From assembly GCF_030944405.1 (NCBI RefSeq), contig NZ_CP132339.1, positions 2,914,001-2,978,000 on the forward strand: a DNA stretch of 64,000 nt. Reading direction: 5' to 3'. Position numbers and translations under genes: made by a program. Source of the DNA: Janthinobacterium sp. J1-1 (GTDB lineage: Bacteria > Pseudomonadota > Gammaproteobacteria > Burkholderiales > Burkholderiaceae_D). The notes under the pieces are model-generated. The model searched no databases. It worked only from the letters and a program-made list of their open reading frames with translations, and was not told where the DNA came from. Shown here piece by piece: positions 20,373 to 28,745 of the stretch. Numbering within the stretch: the stretch's first letter is position 1; each line of letters starts with the position of its first letter.

Positions 20373-23225
20373 ATGCAGCAATTAACGACCAACTCCTACC
20401 TGTTCGGTGGGAATGCTCCGTACGTGGAAGACCTGTACGAAGCGTATCTGAACAATCCCGGCTCGGTACCTGACAACTGGCGTGCCTACTTCGACGCCAT
20501 GCAGCACGTGCCTGCCGTCGACGGCACCAACAAGCCCGACGTCGCCCACGCTTCCGTGGTTGCCTCGTTCGCCGAGCGCGCCAAGGCCGGTCCGATCCGC
20601 ACCGTGACCGCCTCGTTCGATGCCGAAATGGGCCGCAAGCGCGTCGCCGCCACCCAGCTGATCGCCGCTTACCGCTACCTCGGTTCGCACTGGGCCAACC
20701 TGGACCCGCTGCAACGCCAGGAACGTCCGATGATCCCGGAACTGGAACCGAGCTTCTACGGTTTCAACGATGCCGACATGGACACCGTGTTCAACATCAG
20801 CAATACCTATTTTGGCCCCGAGACCGCCACCCTGCGCGATCTGCTGAACTACCTGCGCGATACCTACACGCGCTCGATCGGCGCCGAATTCATGTATATC
20901 TCCGACCCGGCCGAAAAGCGCTGGCTGCAAGAGAAACTCGAATCGATCCGCTCCACCCCGAATTTTTCCGCTGAGAAAAAAGTCCACATCCTGGACCGCC
21001 TGACGGCAGCCGAAGGCCTGGAACGCTATCTGCACACCCGCTACGTCGGCCAGAAGCGCTTCTCGCTCGAAGGCGGCGAAACCTTTATTGCCTCGATGGA
21101 TGAAACCATCCAGCGCGCCGGCGAAAAAGGCGTGCAGGAAATCGTCATCGGCATGGCCCACCGCGGCCGCCTGAACGTGCTGGTGAACACCCTGGGCAAG
21201 GCGCCGCAGGAACTGTTCGAAGAGTTCGAAGGCAAGCACGGCGACGACCTGCCGGCCGGCGACGTGAAATACCACCAGGGCTTCTCGTCCGACATCTCCA
21301 CCGCAGGCGGCCCGGTCCACCTGTCGCTGGCGTTCAACCCGTCGCACCTGGAAATCGTCAACCCGGTGGTCGAAGGTTCCGTCAAGGCCCGCATGGACCG
21401 CCGCGGCGACGCGCAAGGCGCGCAGGTTCTGCCTATCCTGGTGCACGGCGATGCCGCTTTCGCCGGCCAGGGCGTGGTCATGGAAACGCTGAATCTGGCG
21501 CAAACGCGTGGCTACCACACCGGCGGCACCGTGCACATCGTCATCAACAACCAGATCGGTTTCACCACCTCCGACCCGCGCGATGCGCGTTCGACCCTGT
21601 ACTGCTCGGACGTCGTGAAAATGATCGAAGCGCCGGTACTGCACATCAATGCCGACGATCCTGAAGCCGTGGTGCTGGCGACGCAGATCGCGCTCGACTA
21701 CCGCATGGAATTCAAGAAGGACATCGTCCTCGACATCATCTGCTACCGCAAACTGGGCCACAACGAACAGGATACCCCTGCGTTGACTCAGCCTTTGATG
21801 TACAAGAAGATCGGCCAGCATCCAGGCACCCGCAAGCTGTACGCGGACAAGCTGGTGGCGCAGGGCGTGATTCCTGCCGATGGCGGCGACAAGATGGTGG
21901 CCGCCTTCCGCGACGCCATGGACGCCGGCAAGCACACGGTCGACCCGGTCATCTCGAACTTCAAGAACAAGTACGCGGTCGACTGGCTGCCGTTCCTGAA
22001 CAAGAAATGGACCGATTCGGCCGACACCGCCGTGCCGATGACCGAACTGAAACGCCTGGCCACCCGCATCACCACCGTGCCGGAAGACTTCAAGGTCCAC
22101 TCGCTGGTTGAAAAAGTACTGGGCGACCGTGGCACCATGGGCCGTGGCGAAATGAACCTGGACTGGGGCATGGGCGAACACCTGGCCTACGCGTCGCTGG
22201 TTTCGTCCGGCTACGCGATCCGCCTGACCGGCCAGGACGCCGGCCGCGGCACGTTCGTGCACCGTCACGCTGTGCTGCACGACCAGAACCGCGAGCGCTG
22301 GGATGCGGGCACCTACATCCCGCTGCAAAACGTGTCCGACAGCCAGGCACCGTTCACCGTCATCGACTCGGTCCTGTCCGAAGAGGCCGTGTTGGCCTTC
22401 GAATACGGCTACTCGACCGCCGAACCGAACACGCTGACGATCTGGGAAGCCCAGTTCGGCGACTTCGCCAACGGCGCGCAAGTCGTGATCGACCAGTTCA
22501 TCAGCTCCGGCGAAGTGAAATGGGGCCGCGCTTCGGGCCTGGTCATGATGCTGCCGCACGGTTACGAAGGCCAGGGTCCGGAACACTCGTCCGCCCGTCC
22601 GGAACGTTTCCTGCAGCTGTGCGCTGACAACAACATGCAAGTCGTGCAGCCGACCACGGCCGCGCAGATCTTCCACCTGCTGCGCCGCCAGATGGTGCGC
22701 CAGTTCCGCAAGCCTCTGGTGATCATGACGCCGAAGTCGCTGCTGCGCAACAAGGACGCCGGCTCGCCGCTGACCGACCTGGCCAAAGGCAACTTCCAGA
22801 CCGTGATCGGCGAAGTCGACGAGAAAATCGACGCCAAGAAGGTCAAGCGCGTGATCGCCTGCTCGGGCAAGGTCTACTACGACCTGGTCAACGCACGCAA
22901 GACGCGCGGCCAGACCGACACGGCCATCGTGCGCCTGGAACAGCTGTATCCGTTCCCGCACAAGTCGTTCGCTGCGGAACTGAAAAAGTTCCCGAACCTG
23001 GTCGAAGTGGTATGGGCCCAGGACGAGCCGCAAAACCAGGGCGCCTGGTTCCAGATCCAGCACAACATCTTCGAAGGCCTGGAAGCCGGTCAACGCCTGG
23101 CCTACGCCGGCCGTCCCGCTTCGGCATCGCCGGCTGTCGGTTACTATGACAAGCACTACGCCCAGCAAAAAGATCTGCTGGAAACGGCGTTCTCGAAGCT
23201 CAAGGGTTTTATCCTTACCAAGTAA
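20373..23225 (+). CDS. sucA: 2-oxoglutarate dehydrogenase E1 component
   Basis: A 950-residue thiamine-diphosphate E1 that decarboxylates 2-oxoglutarate and transfers the succinyl group to the lipoyl arm of E2. The N-terminal NSYLFGGNAPYVEDLYEAYL peptide binds E2. HRGRLNVLVNTLGK, HINADDPEAVV (Mg/ThDP region), ICYRKLGHNEQDTPALTQPLMY and GMGEHLAYASLV are typical. GAGGTGA lies before the ATG at 20373. sucB follows after a strong hairpin and lpdA lies further on, so the whole complex is encoded here. Confidence 0.97.
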   Translation: MQQLTTNSYLFGGNAPYVEDLYEAYLNNPGSVPDNWRAYFDAMQHVPAVDGTNKPDVAHASVVASFAERAKAGPIRTVTASFDAEMGRKRVAATQLIAAYRYLGSHWANLDPLQRQERPMIPELEPSFYGFNDADMDTVFNISNTYFGPETATLRDLLNYLRDTYTRSIGAEFMYISDPAEKRWLQEKLESIRSTPNFSAEKKVHILDRLTAAEGLERYLHTRYVGQKRFSLEGGETFIASMDETIQRAGEKGVQEIVIGMAHRGRLNVLVNTLGKAPQELFEEFEGKHGDDLPAGDVKYHQGFSSDISTAGGPVHLSLAFNPSHLEIVNPVVEGSVKARMDRRGDAQGAQVLPILVHGDAAFAGQGVVMETLNLAQTRGYHTGGTVHIVINNQIGFTTSDPRDARSTLYCSDVVKMIEAPVLHINADDPEAVVLATQIALDYRMEFKKDIVLDIICYRKLGHNEQDTPALTQPLMYKKIGQHPGTRKLYADKLVAQGVIPADGGDKMVAAFRDAMDAGKHTVDPVISNFKNKYAVDWLPFLNKKWTDSADTAVPMTELKRLATRITTVPEDFKVHSLVEKVLGDRGTMGRGEMNLDWGMGEHLAYASLVSSGYAIRLTGQDAGRGTFVHRHAVLHDQNRERWDAGTYIPLQNVSDSQAPFTVIDSVLSEEAVLAFEYGYSTAEPNTLTIWEAQFGDFANGAQVVIDQFISSGEVKWGRASGLVMMLPHGYEGQGPEHSSARPERFLQLCADNNMQVVQPTTAAQIFHLLRRQMVRQFRKPLVIMTPKSLLRNKDAGSPLTDLAKGNFQTVIGEVDEKIDAKKVKRVIACSGKVYYDLVNARKTRGQTDTAIVRLEQLYPFPHKSFAAELKKFPNLVEVVWAQDEPQNQGAWFQIQHNIFEGLEAGQRLAYAGRPASASPAVGYYDKHYAQQKDLLETAFSKLKGFILTK

Positions 23226-23237
23226 GTTGATGACGGA

Positions 23238-23266
23238 GCGCCGCCACTGCTACGCAGCGGCGGCGC
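23238..23266 (+). other. Strong hairpin between sucA and sucB
   Basis: Thirteen-base arms at 23238-23250 and 23254-23266 with one mismatch and a TAC loop. No T-tract follows. Probably tunes mRNA processing or the sucA:sucB ratio. Confidence 0.65.
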
Positions 23267-23294
23267 CGCAATAACAAAATAAACGGAGTTTTAC

Positions 23295-24551
23295 ATGGCA
23301 CAAATCGAAGTCAAAGTACCCCAGTTGTCGGAATCGGTTGCGGAAGCAACCCTGTTGGCATGGCATAAAAAAGTCGGCGAGCCAGTCGCGCGCGACGAAA
23401 ACATGATCGATATCGAAACCGATAAAGTGGTACTGGAATTGCCGGCACCAGCCGCCGGCGTGATCGTGCAAATCATCAAGGACAACGGCGCCACCGTGGT
23501 GGCCGGCGAAGTCATCGCCATCATCGATACCGAAGGTTCGGCCAAGGTCAGCCCGCTGGAAGTGTCGGCCATCCCTGCGCCAGCGCTGGCCGCCGCCGCG
23601 CAAGATGCATCGACCGCCTCGGCGCCTGCCGCAGCCACCAAGGGTGACGTGGCGATGCCTGCCGCCGCCAAGATCCTGTCCGAAAAAGGCCTTGCCGCCG
23701 GCGACGTCGCCGGTTCCGGCAAAGATGGCCGCGTGACCAAGGGCGACGCCCTGGCCGCCTCCGCCAAGCCTGCCGCCGCCGCGCCTGCGCCGGTTGCCGC
23801 CAAGCCGGCCCTGCAGCAAGTTGCCGCACCTGGCGCCGCCAGCCTGGGCGACCGTCCGGAAGAGCGCGTGCCGATGAGCCGCCTGCGCGCGCGTATCGCC
23901 GAGCGCCTGCTGCAATCGCAATCGACCAACGCCATCCTGACCACGTTCAATGAAGTGAACATGGCGCCCGTGATGGAACTGCGCAACAAGTACAAGGACA
24001 AGTTCGAGAAAGAGCACGGCGTCAAGCTGGGCTTCATGTCGTTCTTCGTCAAGGCCGCCGTCGCCGCCCTGAAAAAGTACCCGATCATCAACGCCTCGGT
24101 CGATGGCAATGACATCGTCTACCACGGCTACTTCGATATCGGTATCGCGGTCGGTTCGCCACGCGGCCTGGTGGTGCCTATCCTGCGCAATGCCGACCAG
24201 ATGTCGATCGCCGAGATCGAAAAGAAAATCGGCGAATTCGGCGCCAAGGCCAAGGAAGGCAAGCTGACCCTGGACGACCTGACCGGCGGCACCTTCTCGA
24301 TCTCGAACGGCGGCACCTTCGGTTCGATGCTGTCGACCCCGATCATCAACCCGCCACAATCGGCCATCCTGGGCGTGCATGCGACCAAGGACCGTGCTGT
24401 CGTGGAAAACGGCCAGATCGTCGTGCGTCCGATGAACTACCTGGCCATGTCGTATGACCACCGCATCATCGACGGCCGCGAAGCCGTGCTGGGCCTGGTC
24501 GCGATGAAGGAAGCGCTGGAAGATCCGGCACGCCTGCTGCTGGACCTGTAA
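23295..24551 (+). CDS. sucB: Dihydrolipoyllysine succinyltransferase (2-oxoglutarate dehydrogenase E2)
   Basis: A 418-residue E2 core. A single N-terminal lipoyl domain (about 1-80) has the lipoylated Lys in [11 protein letters not shown] peripheral-subunit-binding domain (about 115-155, [30 protein letters not shown]) is flanked by Ala/Pro-rich linkers. The C-terminal catalytic domain has [16 protein letters not shown], the HxxxDG acyltransferase motif. GGAG precedes the ATG. It transfers the succinyl group from lipoate to CoA, between E1 (sucA) and E3 (lpdA). Confidence 0.97.
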   Translation: MAQIEVKVPQLSESVAEATLLAWHKKVGEPVARDENMIDIETDKVVLELPAPAAGVIVQIIKDNGATVVAGEVIAIIDTEGSAKVSPLEVSAIPAPALAAAAQDASTASAPAAATKGDVAMPAAAKILSEKGLAAGDVAGSGKDGRVTKGDALAASAKPAAAAPAPVAAKPALQQVAAPGAASLGDRPEERVPMSRLRARIAERLLQSQSTNAILTTFNEVNMAPVMELRNKYKDKFEKEHGVKLGFMSFFVKAAVAALKKYPIINASVDGNDIVYHGYFDIGIAVGSPRGLVVPILRNADQMSIAEIEKKIGEFGAKAKEGKLTLDDLTGGTFSISNGGTFGSMLSTPIINPPQSAILGVHATKDRAVVENGQIVVRPMNYLAMSYDHRIIDGREAVLGLVAMKEALEDPARLLLDL

Positions 24552-24561
24552 TACCACGTTC

Positions 24562-24583
24562 GCCCCGGCGCAGCCGCCGGGGC
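24562..24583 (+). other. Hairpin after sucB
   Basis: Perfect 9-bp stem GCCCCGGCG / CGCCGGGGC with a CAGC loop and no T-tract. It is followed within a few bases by AAGCAGTACCGT, the motif also found after the sdhB-sdhE hairpin. Confidence 0.65.
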
Positions 24584-24657
24584 AGTGCAAGCAGTACCGT
24601 TGTCCCCCCCCGTGCCAGAAGACGCAGCTGGCTGATCTCAACTCAAAGAGGATTCCC

Positions 24658-25029
24658 ATGAACGTCTCTGAAGAAATCAAGCGTCTGCATGAGTTACACC
24701 TGGCTGGCGCATTAAGCGATAGCGAATTTGCGCAAGCCAAGGCCAAACTATTGGGCGGCATCAACCTGGACAAGCCGGACAACACGTTCGGCGATGGTCC
24801 CGCGAACGACCTGGTACAAGAGTTCAGCCGGCTGCGCCGCTCGCGCGGCGACCGTTGGCTGGGCGGTGTATGTGGCGGCCTGGGCCGCGCTTCCGGCATG
24901 GAAGCGTGGATCTGGCGCCTGGTGTTCGTGCTGTTTACGCTGACCTTCGGCTTTGGCGTGGTGATTTACCTTCTATTGTGGATTTTCGTCCCGGACGAAG
25001 AGATTGGAATAACAAAACATGAGTACTAA
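24658..25029 (+). CDS. SHOCT-PspC fusion membrane protein inside the odh operon
   Basis: A 123-residue protein. Residues about 1-35 ([29 protein letters not shown]) form a SHOCT-type short helix pair. Residues about 60-118 form a PspC domain: [32 protein letters not shown], then a membrane helix ending [11 protein letters not shown]. PspC domains are linked to envelope stress. Its stop overlaps the lpdA start by 11 bases, so translation is probably coupled to lpdA. AAAGAGGA lies upstream of the ATG. Its role in the 2-oxoglutarate dehydrogenase operon is unknown. Confidence 0.85.
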   Translation: MNVSEEIKRLHELHLAGALSDSEFAQAKAKLLGGINLDKPDNTFGDGPANDLVQEFSRLRRSRGDRWLGGVCGGLGRASGMEAWIWRLVFVLFTLTFGFGVVIYLLLWIFVPDEEIGITKHEY

Positions 25030-26449
25030 ACAATTTGACGTCGTCGTCATCGGCGCCGGCCCTGGCGGCTACATCGCCGCCATCCGCGCCGCCCAGCTGG
25101 GCTTTACCGTCGCTTGCGTCGACGAGTGGTCGAACGCCAAGGGCGGCGCCGCTCCTGGCGGTACCTGCACCAACGTCGGCTGCATCCCGTCGAAAGCGCT
25201 GCTGCAGTCGTCCGAGCATTTCGAACACGCGGGCCACAGCTTCGCCGAGCACGGCATCGATGTCGCCGGCCTGAAACTGAACCTGGGCCAGATGTTGAAG
25301 CGCAAGGATACCGTCGTCAAGCAGAACAACGACGGCATCCTGTACCTGTTCAAGAAGAACAAGATCGCCTTCTTCCACGGCCGCGCCTCGTTCGCCGGCG
25401 CCGCTGGCGAAGGCTACGAGATCAGCGTGGTTGGCGCCGCCAACGAAACGTTGACGACCAAGCACGTCATCATCGCCACCGGTTCCAACGCACGCGAGCT
25501 GCCGGGTGCGCCATTCGACGAGAAGCTGATCCTGTCGAACACCGGCGCACTGGCGATCGACGCCGTACCGGCCAAGCTGGGCGTGATCGGCGCCGGCGTG
25601 ATCGGCCTGGAAATGGGCAGCGTATGGCGCCGCCTGGGTTCCGACGTGACCATCCTCGAAGGCCTGCCGGTATTGCTGGGCGCGGTCGACGAGCAGATCG
25701 CCAAGGAAGCGGGCAAGCTGTTTGCCAAGCAAGGCCTGAAGATCAGCCTGGGTTGCAAGATCGGCACCATCACGCCGGGCAAGAAAGACGTCAGCGTGGA
25801 ATACGTCGATGCCAAGGGCGAAGCTGTCACCGCCGTATTCGACAAGCTGATCATTTCGATCGGCCGTACGCCGAACACCAACGGCCTGGCTGCCGATAAA
25901 GTCGGCCTGCAACTGGACGAGCGCGGCTTCATCGCCGTCGACGGCGACTGCAAGACCAACCTGCCGAACGTGTGGGCGGTGGGCGACGTGGTGCGCGGCC
26001 CGATGCTGGCGCACAAGGCCGAAGAAGAAGGCGTTGCCGTGGCCGAGCGTATCGCCGGCCAGCATGGCCACACCAACTTCAACACGATTCCCTGGGTGAT
26101 CTACACCTCGCCGGAAATCGCGTGGGTCGGCAAGACCGAGCAGACGCTGAAAGCCGAAGGCATCGCCTACAAGGCCGGCAGCTTCCCGTTCCTGGCCAAC
26201 GGCCGTGCGCGCGCGCTGGGCGATACGTCCGGCATGGTCAAGTTCCTGGCCGACGCGACCACCGACGAAATCCTCGGCGTGCACATCGTCGGTCCGATGG
26301 CCTCCGAGTTGATTTCGGAAGCCGTGGTGGCGATGGAATTCAAGGCTTCGGCCGAAGACATCGCGCGCATCTGCCACGCCCACCCGTCCCTGTCGGAAGC
26401 GACCAAGGAAGCGGCGCTGGCGGTTGACAAGCGTACCTTGAACTTTTAA
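25019..26449 (+). CDS. lpdA: Dihydrolipoyl dehydrogenase (E3)
   Basis: A 476-residue flavoprotein disulfide reductase that reoxidises dihydrolipoate with NAD. The N-terminal FAD motif [18 protein letters not shown], the redox disulfide [16 protein letters not shown], the NAD motif [20 protein letters not shown], the second FAD motif [22 protein letters not shown] and the C-terminal [10 protein letters not shown] (active His-Glu) are all present. It lacks the N-terminal lipoyl domain found in some Betaproteobacterial pyruvate-dehydrogenase E3 copies, which fits a 2-oxoglutarate dehydrogenase assignment. Confidence 0.97.
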   Translation: MSTKQFDVVVIGAGPGGYIAAIRAAQLGFTVACVDEWSNAKGGAAPGGTCTNVGCIPSKALLQSSEHFEHAGHSFAEHGIDVAGLKLNLGQMLKRKDTVVKQNNDGILYLFKKNKIAFFHGRASFAGAAGEGYEISVVGAANETLTTKHVIIATGSNARELPGAPFDEKLILSNTGALAIDAVPAKLGVIGAGVIGLEMGSVWRRLGSDVTILEGLPVLLGAVDEQIAKEAGKLFAKQGLKISLGCKIGTITPGKKDVSVEYVDAKGEAVTAVFDKLIISIGRTPNTNGLAADKVGLQLDERGFIAVDGDCKTNLPNVWAVGDVVRGPMLAHKAEEEGVAVAERIAGQHGHTNFNTIPWVIYTSPEIAWVGKTEQTLKAEGIAYKAGSFPFLANGRARALGDTSGMVKFLADATTDEILGVHIVGPMASELISEAVVAMEFKASAEDIARICHAHPSLSEATKEAALAVDKRTLNF

Positions 26450-26464
26450 TCGTAGTTAGTCTTA

Positions 26465-26500
26465 CAGGGGCGCTCGCGGTGTTGGCCGCCAGCGCCCCTG
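26465..26500 (+). other. Long hairpin between lpdA and zapE
   Basis: CAGGGGCGCT pairs with AGCGCCCCTG, and an inner GCGG/CCGC extends the stem around TGTTGG. No T-tract follows, so it may stabilise the 3' end of the odh mRNA or act with Rho. Confidence 0.65.
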
Positions 26501-26518
26501 CGCGTTGAATCGAGTCCC

Positions 26519-27616
26519 ATGAACGTAGAAGAGTTTTACCAGAACGCGTTGCAGCAGCGCGATTTCAAGGCCGACGCGGCACAGCGCCGCGCCGTCGACC
26601 GCCTGCAACTGTGCTATGACGAATGGGTGGCCTACAAGGGCCAGCGATCGAGCACCTTCAAGCGCCTGATCAATCGCCCATCCGTGCCGAAAGGCGTGTA
26701 CATGTGGGGCGGGGTAGGGCGCGGCAAGTCCTTCTTGATGGACAGTTTTTATTCGGTGGTGCCGCTGGTGCGCAAGACGCGCCTGCACTTCCATGAATTC
26801 ATGCGCGGCGTGCACCAGCAGCTCGATGAACTGAAAGGCGTGGCCGACCCGCTCGACGAGGTCGCCAAACGAATCGCCAAGAAATACCGCCTGATCTGCT
26901 TCGATGAATTCCACGTCTCCGACATCGCCGACGCGATGATCCTGTACAACCTGCTGTCTGCCCTGTTCGACAACGGCGTGTCCTTCATCATGACCTCGAA
27001 CTACGATCCCGACCTGCTGTATCCGGACGGCCTGCACCGCGACCGCATGCTGCCGACCATCGCGCTGCTCAAGGCCAAGCTCGACGTGATGAATGTCGAC
27101 GCCGGCGTCGACTACCGCGGCCGTGCGCTGGAACAGGTCGACAGTTACTATACGCCGCTGGGCGCGGCCACCGACAAGGCGCTGCGCGACGCCTACACGC
27201 GCATTGCCGAGACGGCCGACGAAGACGCGCGCATCCGCATCGAGAGCCGCGAAATCCACTGCCTGCGCCGCGCCGGTGGCATCATCTGGTTCGACTTCGC
27301 CACCCTGTGCGGCGGACCCCGCTCGCAAAATGATTATCTTGAAATCGCCAGCCGCTTTCATACAGTGATATTGTCGGCGATACCGGCCATGTCGGCGGCG
27401 CAGTCGTCCGAGGCGCGCCGCTTCACCTGGCTGATCGACGTGTTTTACGACCAGAAGGTGAAACTGATCATGTCGGCCGAAGTGCCGCCCGAGCAGCTGT
27501 ATACGAACGGCATGCTGGCCAATGAATTTCACCGTACCGTATCGCGCATCGTCGAAATGCAATCGCGCGAATACATGGAAAAAGAACAGCGCGGCGCGGC
27601 CGACGCGATCGTTTGA
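26519..27616 (+). CDS. zapE: Cell division protein ZapE (AFG1-like ATPase)
   Basis: A 365-residue AFG1-family P-loop ATPase linked to the Z-ring and to quality control of respiratory complexes. Walker A is GGVGRGKSFLMDSFY and Walker B is LICFDEFHVSDI. RRAGGIIWFDFATLCGGPRS and RFTWLIDVFYDQKVKL are family motifs. The ATG at 26519 fits the usual N-terminus (NVEEFYQNAL). Its position right after lpdA is common in Betaproteobacteria and fits the known link of AFG1 to respiration. Confidence 0.94.
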   Translation: MNVEEFYQNALQQRDFKADAAQRRAVDRLQLCYDEWVAYKGQRSSTFKRLINRPSVPKGVYMWGGVGRGKSFLMDSFYSVVPLVRKTRLHFHEFMRGVHQQLDELKGVADPLDEVAKRIAKKYRLICFDEFHVSDIADAMILYNLLSALFDNGVSFIMTSNYDPDLLYPDGLHRDRMLPTIALLKAKLDVMNVDAGVDYRGRALEQVDSYYTPLGAATDKALRDAYTRIAETADEDARIRIESREIHCLRRAGGIIWFDFATLCGGPRSQNDYLEIASRFHTVILSAIPAMSAAQSSEARRFTWLIDVFYDQKVKLIMSAEVPPEQLYTNGMLANEFHRTVSRIVEMQSREYMEKEQRGAADAIV

Positions 27617-27639
27617 AACAAGGCAGGCAAAGGATGAAA

Positions 27640-28344
27640 ATGATGGCAAGAATCAAGTTGGGCATGGCCTTGGGCCTGGCGCTGCTGCTGTCGGCTTGCG
27701 CCGTGCAGAACAAGGCGGCCATGGATGAGGTGGGCATGCCGCAGGTGCCGCCCACCGTGACGATGGCCGAGGCTGACGCCAAGCTCAAGCAGGTCGCCAG
27801 CGAACGCGCCGCCGCCGAGAGCGCTTATGCGGCGCGCGAACTGGTGTGCTATGACCGCTTTTTTGTGAACAACTGCCTGGACCAGGCCAAGGAAACGCGC
27901 CGCGTGACTCTGGTGCGCCTGCGCGCCATCGAAGCCGAGGCCAGCCATTTCCAGCGGGCCGAATCGGTACGCCTGCGTGACGCCGACCTGGCGCGCACGC
28001 AACAGGACGCACGTGACGAGCTGGCCGAGCGCACCGCCGCCACCTCGAAGGCCGTGAAAGTGGTCACGCCGGAAGCCAGGCCGGCCAAGCCGGCCGGCCC
28101 GACCCTGGCCGAACGCCAGGCCCAGCACGCTGCTGAAGTGAAGCAACAGGCTGCGCAAGATGCCGCCGAGGCGCCGCAGCGCGCCGCGCGCGAGGCCAAT
28201 TTTGCGCGCAAGCAGGCCGAAGCGGTAAAACGCCAGGAAAGAGTCGCCAAGCGCCTGGCCGAGCGCGAGAAAGCGGCCGCCGCCAAGGCCGCCCGCGCGG
28301 CCGCTGCCGCCAGCGCACCGCCGCCGCCGATCGGCGATAACTGA
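27640..28344 (+). CDS. Putative lipoprotein with coiled-coil, Ala/Arg/Lys-rich C-terminus
   Basis: About 234 residues from the ATG at 27640 (27634 and 27643 are alternatives; AAAGGA best fits 27640 or 27643). A lipoprotein signal peptide ends in the lipobox LLSAC-AV. The mature part is mostly helical and rich in Ala, Glu, Lys and Arg (QAEAVKRQERVAKRLAEREKAAAAKAARAAAA), consistent with a long coiled coil. Two central cysteines occur in LVCYDRFFVNNCLDQAK. It starts shortly after zapE. No known family is recognised; a periplasmic structural role is a guess. Confidence 0.75.
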   Translation: MMARIKLGMALGLALLLSACAVQNKAAMDEVGMPQVPPTVTMAEADAKLKQVASERAAAESAYAARELVCYDRFFVNNCLDQAKETRRVTLVRLRAIEAEASHFQRAESVRLRDADLARTQQDARDELAERTAATSKAVKVVTPEARPAKPAGPTLAERQAQHAAEVKQQAAQDAAEAPQRAAREANFARKQAEAVKRQERVAKRLAEREKAAAAKAARAAAAASAPPPPIGDN

Positions 28345-28445
28345 ATTGGCCATGGCCGGCCGCAATGGCTGGCCCTGAAATGGCGTGCCGTATCGCGCGC
28401 GGCAGGTTAAACTACGGCCTTGCCGGTGATGCCGGCGCAGAGTCA

Positions 28446-28468
28446 GCGCAGGCGCGCCACGCCTGCGC
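28446..28468 (+). other. Hairpin in the leader of the DUF465 gene
   Basis: Perfect 9-bp stem GCGCAGGCG / CGCCTGCGC with a CGCCA loop, 33 bases before the ATG at 28502. It may terminate the lipoprotein transcript or lie in the leader. Confidence 0.45.
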
Positions 28469-28501
28469 CCGTTTACTCCCACATTATCTGGAACGCAACA
28501 C

Positions 28502-28702
28502 ATGAGCGATGCACAGCATATACAGCGGCGCCTGATTGAACTGGACGTCGAACACCGTGACCTCGATGCCGTCATCGAGTTGCTGGTGCTCGATGGCCAT
28601 CATGACGAGCTGCAACTGCGGCGCCTGAAAAAGCGCAAATTGCAATTGAAAGACCATATCACCTTGCTGAAAATGCAATTGGTGCCCGATGTGCCCGCCT
28701 GA
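28502..28702 (+). CDS. DUF465 (YdcH-family) small protein
   Basis: A 66-residue helical hairpin protein. The pattern IQRRLIELDVEHRDLDAVIELL followed by LQLRRLKKRKLQLKDHITLLKMQL matches DUF465/YdcH: two antiparallel helices, with an LKKRKLxLKDxI signature in the second. The family function is unknown. It lies between a coiled-coil lipoprotein and the DinG-family helicase, 43 bases upstream of the latter, so they may be cotranscribed. Confidence 0.88.
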   Translation: MSDAQHIQRRLIELDVEHRDLDAVIELLVLDGHHDELQLRRLKKRKLQLKDHITLLKMQLVPDVPA

Positions 28703-28745
28703 GGGACGCCAGTAGCGTCCGGCCCAGTCCTTACCTAAGTTTATT

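Noticed and set aside
20382..23168. Minus-strand open frame of 928 codons opposite sucA
   Set aside because: A GC-driven shadow of sucA codon use: its composition is rich in Arg/His/Val/Gln, it has no family motif or ribosome site, and sucA is certain.
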